A DNA stretch of 64,000 nt from NCBI RefSeq assembly GCF_017163935.1, contig NZ_JABVZR010000002.1, positions 1,860,001 to 1,924,000 on the forward strand, read 5' to 3'. Positions within the stretch are counted from its first letter, which is position 1, and the number at the start of each line of letters is the position of its first letter. The position numbers and the translations under genes are program-made. Shown one piece after another: positions 8,209 to 17,876 of this stretch. The notes under the pieces are model-generated. The model saw nothing but the letters and a program-made list of their open reading frames with translations. It ran no database searches and was not told the origin of the DNA. Source of the DNA: Novosphingobium terrae. Lineage in GTDB: Bacteria; Pseudomonadota; Alphaproteobacteria; Sphingomonadales; Sphingomonadaceae.

Positions 8209-9125
8209 CAGCTGCGCAGCGAAGGGGCCGTATCCCCCACATTGTGCAGCTTGAACCAGTCCCCCAGAAAGGAGATGAAGGAGCGGATGCGCCGCGGCAC
8301 ATCCCCGCCGGGCGGAAAGGCGATGTAGAGCGGGCGTGCCGCAATCGGAAAATTGGGCAGCACCTGCACCAGATCGCCCTTGGCCAGCGTATCCTGCATG
8401 ATGCCCTTGGGCAGCAGGGCAATGCCCAACCCCGCCACACAGGTCTCCCGCAGGGCAAAGACGCTGTTGGAGGAAAATTTCGAGGGCATCCGCAACTGCG
8501 CCCGCTCGCCATTTTCAAAGACCCATTGATGGTCGGTCGTCTTGGCAAGGCAGGAGTGATGCGCCAGATCCGCCACCGTCTCGGGCATGCCCTGCGCGGC
8601 GATATAGGCGGGCGAGGCGACCAGCAAATGGTTGATCTTGCCGATCTTCTTGGCCATGATCGAACTGTCGCGCATCACATTGGGCTGGATACAGACATCA
8701 TAGCCCATGGTCAGGAACTCATGCGGATTGGCCGAGGGTTCCTCGAAATGCAGCTTCACATTGACGCCGGGATGGCGTGACAGAAACTCCCCGATCGCCA
8801 GCGACACGCCGAAACTGCCGATCCAGATCGGGCAGAGCACGGCAATATCGCCTTCCAGCTCATTCTTGATCGCGGAAATCTGCTCCTCGCCGCTGCGGAT
8901 GTCACCCAGCACACGCTGGCACAACTCGCTGTAGCGCAGTCCCGCATCGGTGGGGCTGACCAGCCGCGTGGTGCGGTTGAGCAGCTTGATCCCCAGATGC
9001 GCCTCCAGATCGGCGACATGGCGCGACACCAGCGTGCGGGAAATCGACAATTCCTCCGCCGCCGTGGTGAAGTTCCCCGATTTCACGACCCTGAGAAAGG
9101 TCGCCATGGTGGTCAGTCGATCCAT
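8208..9125 (-). CDS. LysR-family transcriptional regulator
   Basis: A 305-residue regulator with an N-terminal winged helix-turn-helix (residues ~1-60; TTAAEELSISRTLVSRHVADLEAHLG, split around residue 30) followed by a LysR effector-binding domain that includes the ALLPKGI segment. It is convergent with the second O-demethylase gene and divergent from the MFS transporter at 9379. By the usual LysR arrangement it probably controls the transporter from the shared 253-bp spacer, where a GATTG-N12-CAATC dyad lies at 9214-9235. The effector is unknown; an aromatic acid is an inference from context. Confidence 0.93.
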   Translation of the reverse strand: MDRLTTMATFLRVVKSGNFTTAAEELSISRTLVSRHVADLEAHLGIKLLNRTTRLVSPTDAGLRYSELCQRVLGDIRSGEEQISAIKNELEGDIAVLCPIWIGSFGVSLAIGEFLSRHPGVNVKLHFEEPSANPHEFLTMGYDVCIQPNVMRDSSIMAKKIGKINHLLVASPAYIAAQGMPETVADLAHHSCLAKTTDHQWVFENGERAQLRMPSKFSSNSVFALRETCVAGLGIALLPKGIMQDTLAKGDLVQVLPNFPIAARPLYIAFPPGGDVPRRIRSFISFLGDWFKLHNVGDTAPSLRS

Positions 9126-9213
9126 GTCTGTCTCCCGCTTCGGCCGCTCTGCTGATCGGGGCCGTAAGCCTTATCCTGCAATCCCTAGGCCCATCGGTGG
9201 CGCCTTGGTGATT

Positions 9214-9278
9214 GATTGTCAGACGGTGACCAATCGAAACGCCGCGCGCAAGCGCTGATTGTTGCGGAAACCGCGACA
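9214..9278. promoter_or_regulatory. Candidate operators in the LysR/MFS divergent spacer
   Basis: Two dyads are visible: GATTG (9214-9218) with CAATC (9231-9235), compatible with a LysR-type site, and TGTTGCGG-AAA-CCGCGACA (9260-9278). The second shares the TGTTGCG element with the dyad at 6710-6724 in the metF/demethylase spacer. No transcription start can be fixed. Confidence 0.35.
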
Positions 9279-9378
9279 GTGCGGTGCCATCCCCCGCGCT
9301 TTACCCCGCGCGGCCCCTCTCCCAGACTGGCGGCACAAAAGATCAGACGGAGTTCGCTCCGGGGAGAACCAGACGACC

Positions 9379-10575
9379 ATGACCGACCCCGCCACCGCGC
9401 CCTGGGGGCGTATCGCGCTGATCTATCTGATCGGCGTCTTCGGCATGCTGGTGGTGAGCAGCGCCGTGCCCGCGCTGGGCGGCATCGCGGCGGAGTTCCA
9501 TCCACCATCGCCCGCCACCATCGGCTGGGTGATGTCGATGCCGGCGCTGGCGGCGGCGGTGTCTTCGCTCTGCGTGGGCTGGCTGGTCGACCGCTTCGGG
9601 GATCGTCCGATGATGCTGGTGGGCGGCGCTTTGGTGATCGTCGCCGATCTGGGCGTGGTGACGGCCCATACCATCGATCTTCTGCTGGCCTGGCGCGTGC
9701 TGGGCGGGCTGGGCTATGTCTGCATGGTGGTGGGCGCGGTGACGATGATCACGCGGCTGACCGAGGGACGGCAGCGCACGGCGGCTCTGGCCCTGTGGTC
9801 CACGGTGATCCCGGCCAGCTTTGTGCTGGCATCCTTCTATGGGGTGGTGGTCGGCCATCATCTTGGCTGGCGGATGGTCTTTGTCGGCCATGCGGTCGGG
9901 GCGGGCTTGCTGGTGGCGCTGGGGCAGGCCCTGTTGCCTTCGCCCGGCGAGCGCAAACCCAGCCGTCTGCAAGGGCTGGGTGCGGTGATCCGCACGCCCT
10001 GGCCCTTCGTGCTGGGCCTGTCTTTTGCGGCGGCGGCCTTCCTCCAGACAGGTTTTGTCGCCACCCTGCCGCGCCTGCTGGCCGAAAGCATCGGCGTGGG
10101 CGAGGCGCAGGTACTCTCCTTCAACATTCTGGCCATGCTGTGCAATGTGGCGGGGGCTTTCATGTTCGGCACGCTCTACAACCGCGGCGTCGCGCCGGTA
10201 CGGATGGGGCTGCTGGCGGTGACGGCCTGCGCTGTGGCGGGCTCGCTGCTGGTGCTGGCGCCCACCTCGCTGCTGATGGCCATGGTGATGAATTGCATCC
10301 TGATGGCGGGGCTGGGCATTCTGGTCGGGATGTGGAGCCTCTTGCCGCTGGTCGCCCCGTCTCCGGCCTGCATGGGCGCCACCAGCGGCCTGATCACGCA
10401 AGTGACCTTGCTGGGCGTGCTGTTCGGCCCGCCAGCGGCATTTGCGGCGCATGCCGCTCTCCCTCAGGGCAGTATGATCTTTCTGGCCTTCGGGGTGGCG
10501 CTCAGCCTTGTGGCCTGGCCGATCTGGACCAGAAAGGCAGCCTCGGCTGCACGGCCTGCGGGGCTGGCACACTGA
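9379..10575 (+). CDS. MFS transporter
   Basis: Encodes 398 residues, starting at MTDPATAPWG rather than further upstream because the upstream part is charged and lies in the regulatory spacer. It has about 12 hydrophobic segments and the MFS motif A-like WLVDRFGDRPMMLVGG after the second helix. It belongs to the general CynX/NimT-like MFS group of small-organic-anion carriers. Divergence from a LysR gene and location next to the O-demethylation block suggest import of an aromatic acid or export of a product; the substrate is not determinable here. Confidence 0.9.
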   Translation: MTDPATAPWGRIALIYLIGVFGMLVVSSAVPALGGIAAEFHPPSPATIGWVMSMPALAAAVSSLCVGWLVDRFGDRPMMLVGGALVIVADLGVVTAHTIDLLLAWRVLGGLGYVCMVVGAVTMITRLTEGRQRTAALALWSTVIPASFVLASFYGVVVGHHLGWRMVFVGHAVGAGLLVALGQALLPSPGERKPSRLQGLGAVIRTPWPFVLGLSFAAAAFLQTGFVATLPRLLAESIGVGEAQVLSFNILAMLCNVAGAFMFGTLYNRGVAPVRMGLLAVTACAVAGSLLVLAPTSLLMAMVMNCILMAGLGILVGMWSLLPLVAPSPACMGATSGLITQVTLLGVLFGPPAAFAAHAALPQGSMIFLAFGVALSLVAWPIWTRKAASAARPAGLAH

Positions 10576-11123
10576 AGCGCTGCGGGGTGTAAACGGGCTG
10601 CGCAACCACCGGTTGGTTGTCACGACCGCAAAGGCAAAGTTTGGTGCGATGAGCGGCGATCGCAGTCTTCGCCCATCGCGCAAGCCGCGCCCCATGGCGC
10701 GGCGCCGGTGAACATCGGTGAGCTCCATTTGAGTCACGCTGCGGGCGCGATGCTGGCCGGAGCCGCCGCATCAGCGAGCGGCCTCGTCACCGCATGGCCC
10801 GGGCTTCGCTGAAAGGCCCGTTCGGGCGCCCCCGCATCCTTATACCCGTTCGGGTAAGGCCCCCGACCCGCCCTGGGATTGAAGGTTGACCGCCGGGCGA
10901 GGACAGTAGCTGCCGCCATCACCGTGGCCGTCACCGTCCAAAGGAGAAGCGATGCTCAAAGCCGTTCTGGCGGCCCCCACGCTTTGCCCTGTGGCAACCG
11001 TGCCAGCCCCCGTGCCAGCCTGAGTTCCCCCCGTTCCCGCATTCCGGTCGCGCGCCATAAGTCACAGGCGAGATTCTCCCCGGATTGCCCATCTGCCGTG
11101 CCCTGAAGCCCGAGGAGATTGCT
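10576..11123. other. Intergenic region with palindromes and a 23-codon ORF
   Basis: A 548-bp stretch without a substantial gene. It holds a CAACCA/TGGTTG stem-loop around 10603-10619 just after the MFS gene, two TT-centred palindromes GCCCGTTCGGGC (10816-10827) and TACCCGTTCGGGTA (10843-10856), and a 23-codon ORF at 10952-11023 behind a good AAGGAG. The palindromes are candidate operators for the operon starting at 11124. Confidence 0.4.
10952..11023 (+). CDS. Possible 23-residue peptide (signal-peptide-like or leader)
   Basis: ATG at 10952 lies 5 nt after AAGGAGA; the peptide starts MLKAVLAAPTLCPVATV and ends VPA before TGA. Its composition is that of a signal peptide (one early Lys, then hydrophobic Ala/Val/Leu), so it may be the decayed 5' end of an exported-protein gene or a small leader. 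It precedes the alpha/beta hydrolase gene by 100 nt. No homology is claimed. Confidence 0.25.
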   Translation: MLKAVLAAPTLCPVATVPAPVPA

Positions 11124-12041
11124 ATGCTACGCATGCTCGCGACCAGCCTGGTCGCCCTGGTGTCCGCCGCTTCGGCCGACGCCGGGGTTCCGCCATTTCC
11201 AGCAGCGTGCAAAGTTCAGGAGGTGGCGACCAACGCCACCTCGCTGCATGTTCGTGTCTGCGGCAGCGGGCCTGCGGTCGTGCTGCTGCATGGCTATGGT
11301 GAAACCGGCGATATGTGGGCGCCGCTGGCCGCCAACCTTGCGCGTGATCACACGGTCATCGTGCCGGATCTGCGCGGCATGGGGCTCTCGGCGCGGCCGG
11401 CGGGCGGGTATGACAAGAAAACGCAGGGCTATGATATCGCTGGCGTGCTTGACGCGCTGAAGGTCGGTCAGGTCGATCTCGTCACCCATGATATCGGCAA
11501 TATGGTCGGTTTCGCCTTTGCCGCCGAGCATCGCGACCGGGTGAAGGCCTTCGTGCTGATGGATGCGCCGCTGCCCGGCGTCGGCCCCTGGGATGAGATC
11601 CTGAAAAGCCCGCTGCTCTGGCACTTCCGCTTTGGCGGCCCCGATATGGAGCGGCTGGTCGCCGGTCGCGAGCGCATCTATCTCGACCGCTTCTGGAACG
11701 ATTTTTCCGCCGATCCCAGGAAGTTCGATGAAGAGTCCCGCGAGCATTACGCCGCGCTCTATGCAAGGCCGGGCGCGATGCATGCCGGTTTCGAGCAGTT
11801 CAAGGCCTTCGATCAGGACGTCAAGGACGATCAGGCCTTTCTGGCGTCGGGCAAGCTGGCGATGCCGGTTCTGGCCATTGGCGGCGATCACTCCTTCGGC
11901 CCGATGATGGCGGTGGTGATGCGCGCTGCGGCCACCCATGTGCAGGAGGCTGTCGTGCGCGACTCCGGCCACTGGCTGATGGAGGAGCAGCCCGCGCAAA
12001 CCGTCTCGGTGATCCGCACCTTCCTGGACGCGCAAAAGTGA
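11124..12041 (+). CDS. Exported alpha/beta hydrolase, epoxide hydrolase/dehalogenase-like
   Basis: Encodes 305 residues from the ATG at 11124, which follows GAGGAG at 11112-11117. A short signal peptide (MLRMLATSLVALVSAASADA) implies secretion. The fold is shown by HGYGETGDMW (oxyanion hole, ~56), VPDLRGMGLS, and the nucleophile elbow THDIGNMVG, where Asp123 replaces the usual Ser, as in epoxide hydrolases and haloalkane dehalogenases. The catalytic His is in DSGHWLMEEQP near the C-terminus. It is the first gene of a tightly packed operon, and its stop overlaps the GTG start of the cupin gene. The natural substrate is unknown. Confidence 0.88.
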   Translation: MLRMLATSLVALVSAASADAGVPPFPAACKVQEVATNATSLHVRVCGSGPAVVLLHGYGETGDMWAPLAANLARDHTVIVPDLRGMGLSARPAGGYDKKTQGYDIAGVLDALKVGQVDLVTHDIGNMVGFAFAAEHRDRVKAFVLMDAPLPGVGPWDEILKSPLLWHFRFGGPDMERLVAGRERIYLDRFWNDFSADPRKFDEESREHYAALYARPGAMHAGFEQFKAFDQDVKDDQAFLASGKLAMPVLAIGGDHSFGPMMAVVMRAAATHVQEAVVRDSGHWLMEEQPAQTVSVIRTFLDAQK

Positions 12042-12529
12042 GCCGGGTTCTGCTGCCCGCGCTCCTGCTGGCTGCCACGGCGGCGAGTGGAGTCCAAGCC
12101 GCGCCCCGTGGCGAGATCCGCCTGACACAGGCCGAAATCGCGGCGCAGCATCGCGCGTCCGGCGGGCCGGGCACCTCGGGCGTCGCGGGCATCCAGACCA
12201 TCGTGCTGGCCGGCGATCCGACGGCTGCGGGGCCTTACACCATCGAATTGCGCGTTCCCGCCAACACCAAAATCGCGGCTCACACGCACCGTGACAACCG
12301 CACCGCCGTGGTCGTCTCCGGCATCTGGCATTTCGGTTATGGCGCGGTCGCCACCGCCTCGGCGACGAAGGCGCTGGGGCCGGGCAGCTTCTACAGCGAG
12401 CCGGGCGGCGATGCTCATTTCGCGATGACAGGGGCCACCCCGGTCACGGTCATCATCAGCGGCTTCGGCCCCACCGACACCCACTTCATCGAAGCAGGGC
12501 ATGAAGCGAAGAAGGAGAAACAGCCATGA
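12038..12529 (+). CDS. Exported cupin-domain protein
   Basis: Encodes 163 residues from a GTG that overlaps the previous stop (GTGA). An N-terminal signal peptide (LLPALLLAATAASGVQAAP) is followed by one small cupin barrel with HTHRDNRTAVVVSG, the first cupin motif with two His as metal ligands, and a later GSFYSEPGGDAHFA segment matching the second motif. It is probably a periplasmic metal-dependent cupin; the reaction is unknown. It is translationally coupled on both sides. Confidence 0.85.
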   Translation: MSRVLLPALLLAATAASGVQAAPRGEIRLTQAEIAAQHRASGGPGTSGVAGIQTIVLAGDPTAAGPYTIELRVPANTKIAAHTHRDNRTAVVVSGIWHFGYGAVATASATKALGPGSFYSEPGGDAHFAMTGATPVTVIISGFGPTDTHFIEAGHEAKKEKQP

Positions 12530-13137
12530 CCTCACCCGCCATCGCCCGTGATCCTGTCAAGGATCACATGCTGACGCCGGACAATGCGGCGCTGATCATC
12601 ATCGATTTCCAGCCGGTGCAGGTCGGCTCGATCGTGACGATGAACAAGCGGCTGCTGGTGAAGAATGTCACCGCGCTGGCCCGCACCGCCAAACTCTATG
12701 GGCTTCCAGTTGTTCTCTCGACGGTCAATGTCGCGACCGGGCGCAACATGCCGACGATCCATCAGATCACCGATGTGCTGCCCGATGCGTCCCCCATTGA
12801 TCGCACATCGATCAACGCATGGGAGGACGAGGATTTCGTGGCCGCGGTGAAAGCCACCGGCCGGTCCAAACTGATCATGGTGGCGCTGTGGACCGAGGTG
12901 TGCCTGGTCTTCCCGGCGCTCGACGCCTTGCGCGAAGGCTATGAGGTCTTTGCTGTCGTCGATGCCGTGGCTGGCACGTCCGACGTGGCGCATCGGGTCG
13001 GAATTCATCGCCTGGTTCAGGCGGGTGCCGTTCCCGTCAGCTGGATACAGGTCGCCTGCGAACTCCAGCGTGACTGGGCGCGCGATGCGACCACTGCCGG
13101 CTTTGCGGACATCGTCTTCGCCGAAGTCGGCCACTGA
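12526..13137 (+). CDS. Isochorismatase-family cysteine hydrolase
   Basis: A 203-residue protein with the catalytic triad of the family: Asp27 in ALIIIDFQPVQ, Lys115 in GRSKLIMVALW, and Cys126 in TEVCLVFPALDALREGY. It resembles the YcaC-like group of unassigned amidase/hydrolases. No signal peptide is visible, so it is probably cytosolic, unlike its two upstream partners. The start overlaps the cupin stop (ATGA). Confidence 0.9.
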   Translation: MTSPAIARDPVKDHMLTPDNAALIIIDFQPVQVGSIVTMNKRLLVKNVTALARTAKLYGLPVVLSTVNVATGRNMPTIHQITDVLPDASPIDRTSINAWEDEDFVAAVKATGRSKLIMVALWTEVCLVFPALDALREGYEVFAVVDAVAGTSDVAHRVGIHRLVQAGAVPVSWIQVACELQRDWARDATTAGFADIVFAEVGH

Positions 13138-13184
13138 CCGTGACAAGCAGCCTTCTTTCAATCCCGATCTCGATGGAAAGTCCC

Positions 13185-13895
13185 ATGACCGAAGAAAAAC
13201 GCAATGTTCTCGTCATCGGCGGAAGCCGTGGTATCGGCGCCGCCATCGTCCAGCGCTTCGCCGATGCGGGCGATCTCGTGACCTTCACCTATGCCGGTTC
13301 CGCCGATGCCGCAGCGGCGCTTCAGGACAGGACGGGGGCGGTTGCGGTCCGCTCGGATGCGGCGGATCGCGAGGCTGTGATCACAGCGGTCAAGTCGCAG
13401 GGCAAGCTCGATGTCCTCGTGGTCAATGCCGGGGCGCTCGTGCTGGGTAATCCGCTTGAACTCGATGCCGACGCGGTCGACCGGATGATCGATCTCAATG
13501 TCCGCGCGCCCTATCATGCGGCGGTGGAAGCTGCCCGCAAGATGAGGGATGGCGGGCGCATCATCATCATCGGTTCGGTCAATGGTGACCGGATGCCCTT
13601 TGAAGGCGGCGCGGCCTATGCGCTGACCAAATCGGCGATGCAGGGCATGGCGCGCGGTCTGGCGCGGGATTTCGGGGCGCGGGGCATCACCGTCAATGTC
13701 GTCCAGCCCGGGCCGACCGACACCGATATGAACCCCGCCGATGGCCCGATGAGCGCGGTCATGCACAGCTTCATGGCCATCAAGCGCCATGTGCGCCCCA
13801 CGGAAGTGGCGGGCATGGTGGCCTGGCTCGCGGGGCCGGATGCGGGCGCGGTGACGGGCGCGCTGCACACCATCGATGGCGGGTTTGGCGCCTGA
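13185..13895 (+). CDS. SDR-family oxidoreductase
   Basis: Encodes 236 residues from MTEEKRNVLVIGG; this start has GGAAAG at 13175-13180, whereas the GTG at 13140 and ATG at 13173 have nothing comparable. A classical short-chain dehydrogenase: GGSRGIGAA cofactor site at the N-terminus, NAGALV (NAG motif), the catalytic Ser in IIGSVNG, then YALTK (YxxxK). It lies 47 nt after the cysteine hydrolase gene in the same operon. Substrate unknown. Confidence 0.9.
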   Translation: MTEEKRNVLVIGGSRGIGAAIVQRFADAGDLVTFTYAGSADAAAALQDRTGAVAVRSDAADREAVITAVKSQGKLDVLVVNAGALVLGNPLELDADAVDRMIDLNVRAPYHAAVEAARKMRDGGRIIIIGSVNGDRMPFEGGAAYALTKSAMQGMARGLARDFGARGITVNVVQPGPTDTDMNPADGPMSAVMHSFMAIKRHVRPTEVAGMVAWLAGPDAGAVTGALHTIDGGFGA

Positions 13896-13956
13896 AGCCT
13901 TGAACCGGGGCCGATGCGATGCCCCTTTTTCGCAATCCGATCAAAGGACAATGCGC

Positions 13957-14736
13957 ATGAACATCAATCTCAGCGGCAAGACCGCGCTTGTCACCGGTTC
14001 GACTGAGGGCATTGGTTTCGCCATCGCGCAGGGGCTGGCGCAAGCCGGGGCCACGGTGATCATCAATGGCCGCACGCAAGCGAAAGTCGAGGCGGCGGTG
14101 GCGCGCATCGGTGGCAGCGCGCGCGGCGTGGCAGCCGATCTGGGCACCGCCGCCGGGCATGGCCAACTGGTCAAGGCAGAGCCGCAGGCGGATATTGTCG
14201 TGAGCAATCTGGGCATTTTCCAGCCCGTCGATTTCTTCGACACCGATGACGCGATCTGGGACCGCCATTGGCAGATCAATGTGATGGCCGGTGTGCGGCT
14301 CGCCCGGGCCTATCTGCCCGGGATGCAGGCCAGCGGCTGGGGACGTTTCCTGCTGCTCGGCTCGGAATCCGCCTTCAACATTCCGGCGGACATGATCCAC
14401 TACGGCGTCAGCAAGACCGCCGATGTCGCGCTGGCCCGAGGGCTCGCCAAGCGCATGGCGGGAACCGGTGTGACGGTGAACTCCGTTCTGCCCGGGCCGA
14501 CATTGTCGGAAGGCGTGGCCGCGATGCTGGAGCATGAACGCGCCGCATCGGGCCAACCGATCGAGGAGGTCGCGGCGGCTTTCGTGCGCGCCTCCCGCTC
14601 GACCTCGATCATCCAGCGTGCGGCGAGCGTCGAGGAGGTCGCCAATATGTTCGTCTATCTCGCGTCACCACAGGCTTCGGCGACCACCGGCGCGGCGTTG
14701 CGCGTCGATGGCGGGGTGATTGATACGCTGATGTGA
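13957..14736 (+). CDS. SDR-family oxidoreductase
   Basis: Encodes 259 residues starting at MNINLSGKTALVTGSTEG; AAAGGA at 13943-13948 is well placed for 13957 and too close for the ATG at 13951. It has the TGSTEGIGFA cofactor motif, SNLGIFQP in place of the usual NAG, Ser in LLGSESAFN and YGVSK (YxxxK). The second SDR in the operon, 61 nt after the first and not closely similar to it. Substrate unknown. Confidence 0.9.
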   Translation: MNINLSGKTALVTGSTEGIGFAIAQGLAQAGATVIINGRTQAKVEAAVARIGGSARGVAADLGTAAGHGQLVKAEPQADIVVSNLGIFQPVDFFDTDDAIWDRHWQINVMAGVRLARAYLPGMQASGWGRFLLLGSESAFNIPADMIHYGVSKTADVALARGLAKRMAGTGVTVNSVLPGPTLSEGVAAMLEHERAASGQPIEEVAAAFVRASRSTSIIQRAASVEEVANMFVYLASPQASATTGAALRVDGGVIDTLM

Positions 14737-14837
14737 TCCGAAAGATGGCGTTTGCCGATTGTCGGGGCGGCAGGCTTTGGTAAGAGGTTTTCAGGGGCAG
14801 AAGGGGGTGTCGGCTCCGACGGGGGAAAGCCAGTCGC

Positions 14838-17800
14838 ATGATCCGGTCTTGCGTGACCAGAATGGGGCCATTCGCGCTTCTGGCGATGTCATCGCTCGTG
14901 AGCGCGGTGTGCTTTGCGCAATCCTCCTCCCCCGGTTTCGAGGCGTTCAAACACGTTCGCGCTGCTGCCGATGATGGCGCGCCCGATGGCCTGCTGCGCA
15001 TTGCCCAGACCGCCGATGGTTACATCTGGCTCGCCGGTGACGCGCTCTATCGCTTCGACGGCGCGACCTTCGAGCGGATCGACTGGCCGCAGGGCTCAGG
15101 CAAGCGGCGCGCCTCGCCATCGACGCTGATGGTGAGCGACCGGGGCGAACTCTGGGTCGGCTTGCGTGATACGGGTGGCGTCGCCGTGTACCGTCAGGGC
15201 GCCCTGCGCGACATGCACATGCCTGATCCGCCGCGCGGGCTGGCCGCTTTGGCACAAGCGCCCGACGGAACGCTATGGGCATCCTCCATGAGCCTCGACA
15301 AGCGGCTGCAGCGCAGACACGGCAACCAGTGGGAGCGGGTGGACGAGACGCTGGCACTGCCGCGCGGCTACATCATGGATCTGATCCCCGCGCGAGACGG
15401 CAGGCTGTGGGTCGCGCTGAGCGCCGAGAATGGCGAAAGCGGCACGCTGGCTTTTCTGGACCCCACGGCGACGCATTTTCAGACGGTGCCTGTGGCGCTT
15501 TCCGGGCGGCCCAAGATCGCGCTCGATCACAGCGGTGCGCTCTGGATTTCGGATGCAACCGGCACCCGCATGTTTCTCGACGCCAGCGGCAAGCGCAAAC
15601 AGCCTGCCATCAGCTTTCCGCCCGTGCCCGGTGTCACCCGGGCCGCCCTCGCGTTCGATCGCAACGGTGGCCTGTGGGGCACCACGGCGTCTGTGGGGAT
15701 TTTCTACATCGCCAAACCCTATGCGCCGTCTGCCGGGCCTGCCGCGCAGGTCAGCCGGTTCGGCGCGGCCAACGGCCTGACGTCCGACACCAGCTATGCG
15801 CCCTTTGTCGACCGCGAGGGCAATGTCTGGATCACAACCGAAAGCGGCATCGACCAGTTTCGCCGGGCGGCGGCCCAGCAGGACCCCGCCATATCCGCCG
15901 ATCCCGAACATGGGCTCTCGATGGCGCGGGCGAGTGACGGCAGCATCTATGTCGGGTCGCGCCGGACGGTGTTTCGTGTGCCCTCGAACGGGCCTGCGGC
16001 TCCGGTTCTGAAGCTGGCCACGGACGAAATTTCGATGTGTACGGCGCGAGCCGGGGGCGTCTGGGTTATCGAACCGCGGGGCCAGCTCATCCTGCTGCAG
16101 GGCACACGCGTGCGACGGTTTCCCGGCTATCCGGGCGGCGAAGCGAGGATCGCCTGCGCCGAAGATGCCTCTGGCCGTCTTTGGCTGGCCGTTGCCAGCG
16201 GTACGCTTCTGTGGCGGGATGCGGCAGGCTGGCATCGGGCCGGCGGGCTCCTTGCGGACCTCAAGGTCTGGGATTTGACGAGGACGCAGTCAGGCGATCT
16301 TGCGCTGGTCATTCCGCCTGACATCGCCCTTCTGCATGGCAACCGGCTTGAGAGGATCAGCCTTGGGCAGGCCGGGATCGGAACGCCCTGGGCGCTGATG
16401 GCGGGCAATGGCGCGGGCTCGCAAGACCTTTTTATCAGCGGTAGCGCCGGTCTGGCCCGGAAACGCGGAAACCAGCTGCGTCATCTCGACGAGCGGCGTT
16501 TCCCCTGGATCACCTGGGTCAGGACGCTCCAGCAGACCGTGGACGGCAAGACCTGGCTGTTCAGCCGGGCCGGCGTGTATGAAGTCGCCACGGCCGATCT
16601 GGATCGCGCTTTCGACGATCCCCACGCGCCGCTGCCTGTCACCAAATTCGACGCTCTGGACGGCTTGGCGAGCACGGTTCAGCAGGGTGGCTTCATGGGG
16701 CAGCAATCCGCCGTGGGGGCAGACGGCAGGCTCTGGTTCCTCAACCGGCAGGGCGCGGCCTTTTTCGACCCCGCGAAACTCCAGCCGAACAGCATGCCGC
16801 CCCCGGTGACGATCCGCTCCCTTGAAAGCAATGGGGGGACATGGCGCGATCCGGTGCATGTCGTGCTTCCCGGGGGGACGCGCACCGTCAACATCGCCTA
16901 TGCCGGGCTGAGTTTCACGGTGCCTCAGCGCGTGTAGTTCCGGTATAGGCTGCAGGGCGTTGATGACGCCTGGGTCGATGCGGGTGCGCGGCGGACGGCG
17001 TCCTACACCAACCTTGGGCCGGGCCGCTACCTCTTCCGCGTCATCGCGCGCAACAGCGATGGGGTGTGGAACAGCAAGGGGGCCACGCTGGCCTTCGAGA
17101 TCGAACCCACTTTCGTGCAGAGCTGGCCGTTCAAGCTGATCTGCGCGGCGGCGCTGCTGGCGCTGATGTGGCTGGCTTATTCTTTCCGCCTGCGCACCCT
17201 TGCCGACCGTATCCGCATGCGGATGGCCGAACGCGCGGAGGAGCGCGAGAGGATTGCGCGTGAACTGCATGATACATTGCTGCAGTCGGTTCAGTCGCTT
17301 ACGCTTCGCTTTCAGCTCGCCGCCGACGATCTGCCGGAGGAGATGCCCGTGCGTGCCTCGCTCATCACCGCGATCGATATCGCCGACAAGGTCATCGCTG
17401 AAGGCCGTGACCGGGTTCGCGAATTGCGCACGCAGCAGGATGGCGATCTGCAGCAGATCCTATGCGACCTCATCGCCAGGATCGAGTTCGGCTCAGCCGT
17501 GACCGTGGCGATCACCTCGGATGGAGAGGCGCGGTCCCTCGACCCGGCGGCGCTTGACGAGATCATCCGGATTGCCGGGGAGGCGCTGTTCAACATTCAC
17601 CGCCACGCCCATGCCACGCAGGTGGCGGTGGCCTTGCACCACGGCGCGAATTTGCAGATCCGCTTTGCGGACAATGGGCTTGGCATCGATGCCGAGGTCG
17701 CCCGGGCGGGTGGCAAGGCGGGCCATTACGGCTTGCTTGGCATGAGCGAACGCGCGCGGCGGTTGCGTGGCCGTCTTGTCATCCGCCCGCAGCCCGATCG

Positions 17801-17876
17801 GGGGACCGAAGTGGTGCTGACGGTGCCCGGGGCGATCGCATACAAACCGCGCACACCTCGACCATGGAGTTCATGA
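14838..17876 (+). pseudogene. Ligand-sensing histidine kinase (propeller + Y_Y_Y + HisKA_3) interrupted by an in-frame amber codon
   Basis: One 1013-codon frame broken by a single TAG at 16935-16937 (codon 700). Before the stop: signal peptide, then Reg_prop beta-propeller repeats (for example ADGYIWLAGDALYRFDG). The stop falls inside the Y_Y_Y domain, between VPQRV and FRYRLQGVDDAWVDAG. Without any frame change the sequence continues through the rest of Y_Y_Y, one membrane helix (codons ~765-782), the HisKA_3 phosphoacceptor His811 in ARELHDTLLQ, and HATPase motifs ALFNIHRHA and FADNGLGID. The start has GGGGGAAAG at 14820-14828. A CAG-to-TAG transition would explain the stop. It may be a true null allele, a suppressed codon or a sequencing error. 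If the stop is real, the sensor half and the kinase half are uncoupled. Confidence 0.85.

Noticed and set aside
16938..17876. Kinase half as an independent gene starting at GTG 17064
   Set aside because: No ribosome binding site at 17064 and the conserved Y_Y_Y sequence continues upstream of it to the amber codon, so it is the rest of one gene.
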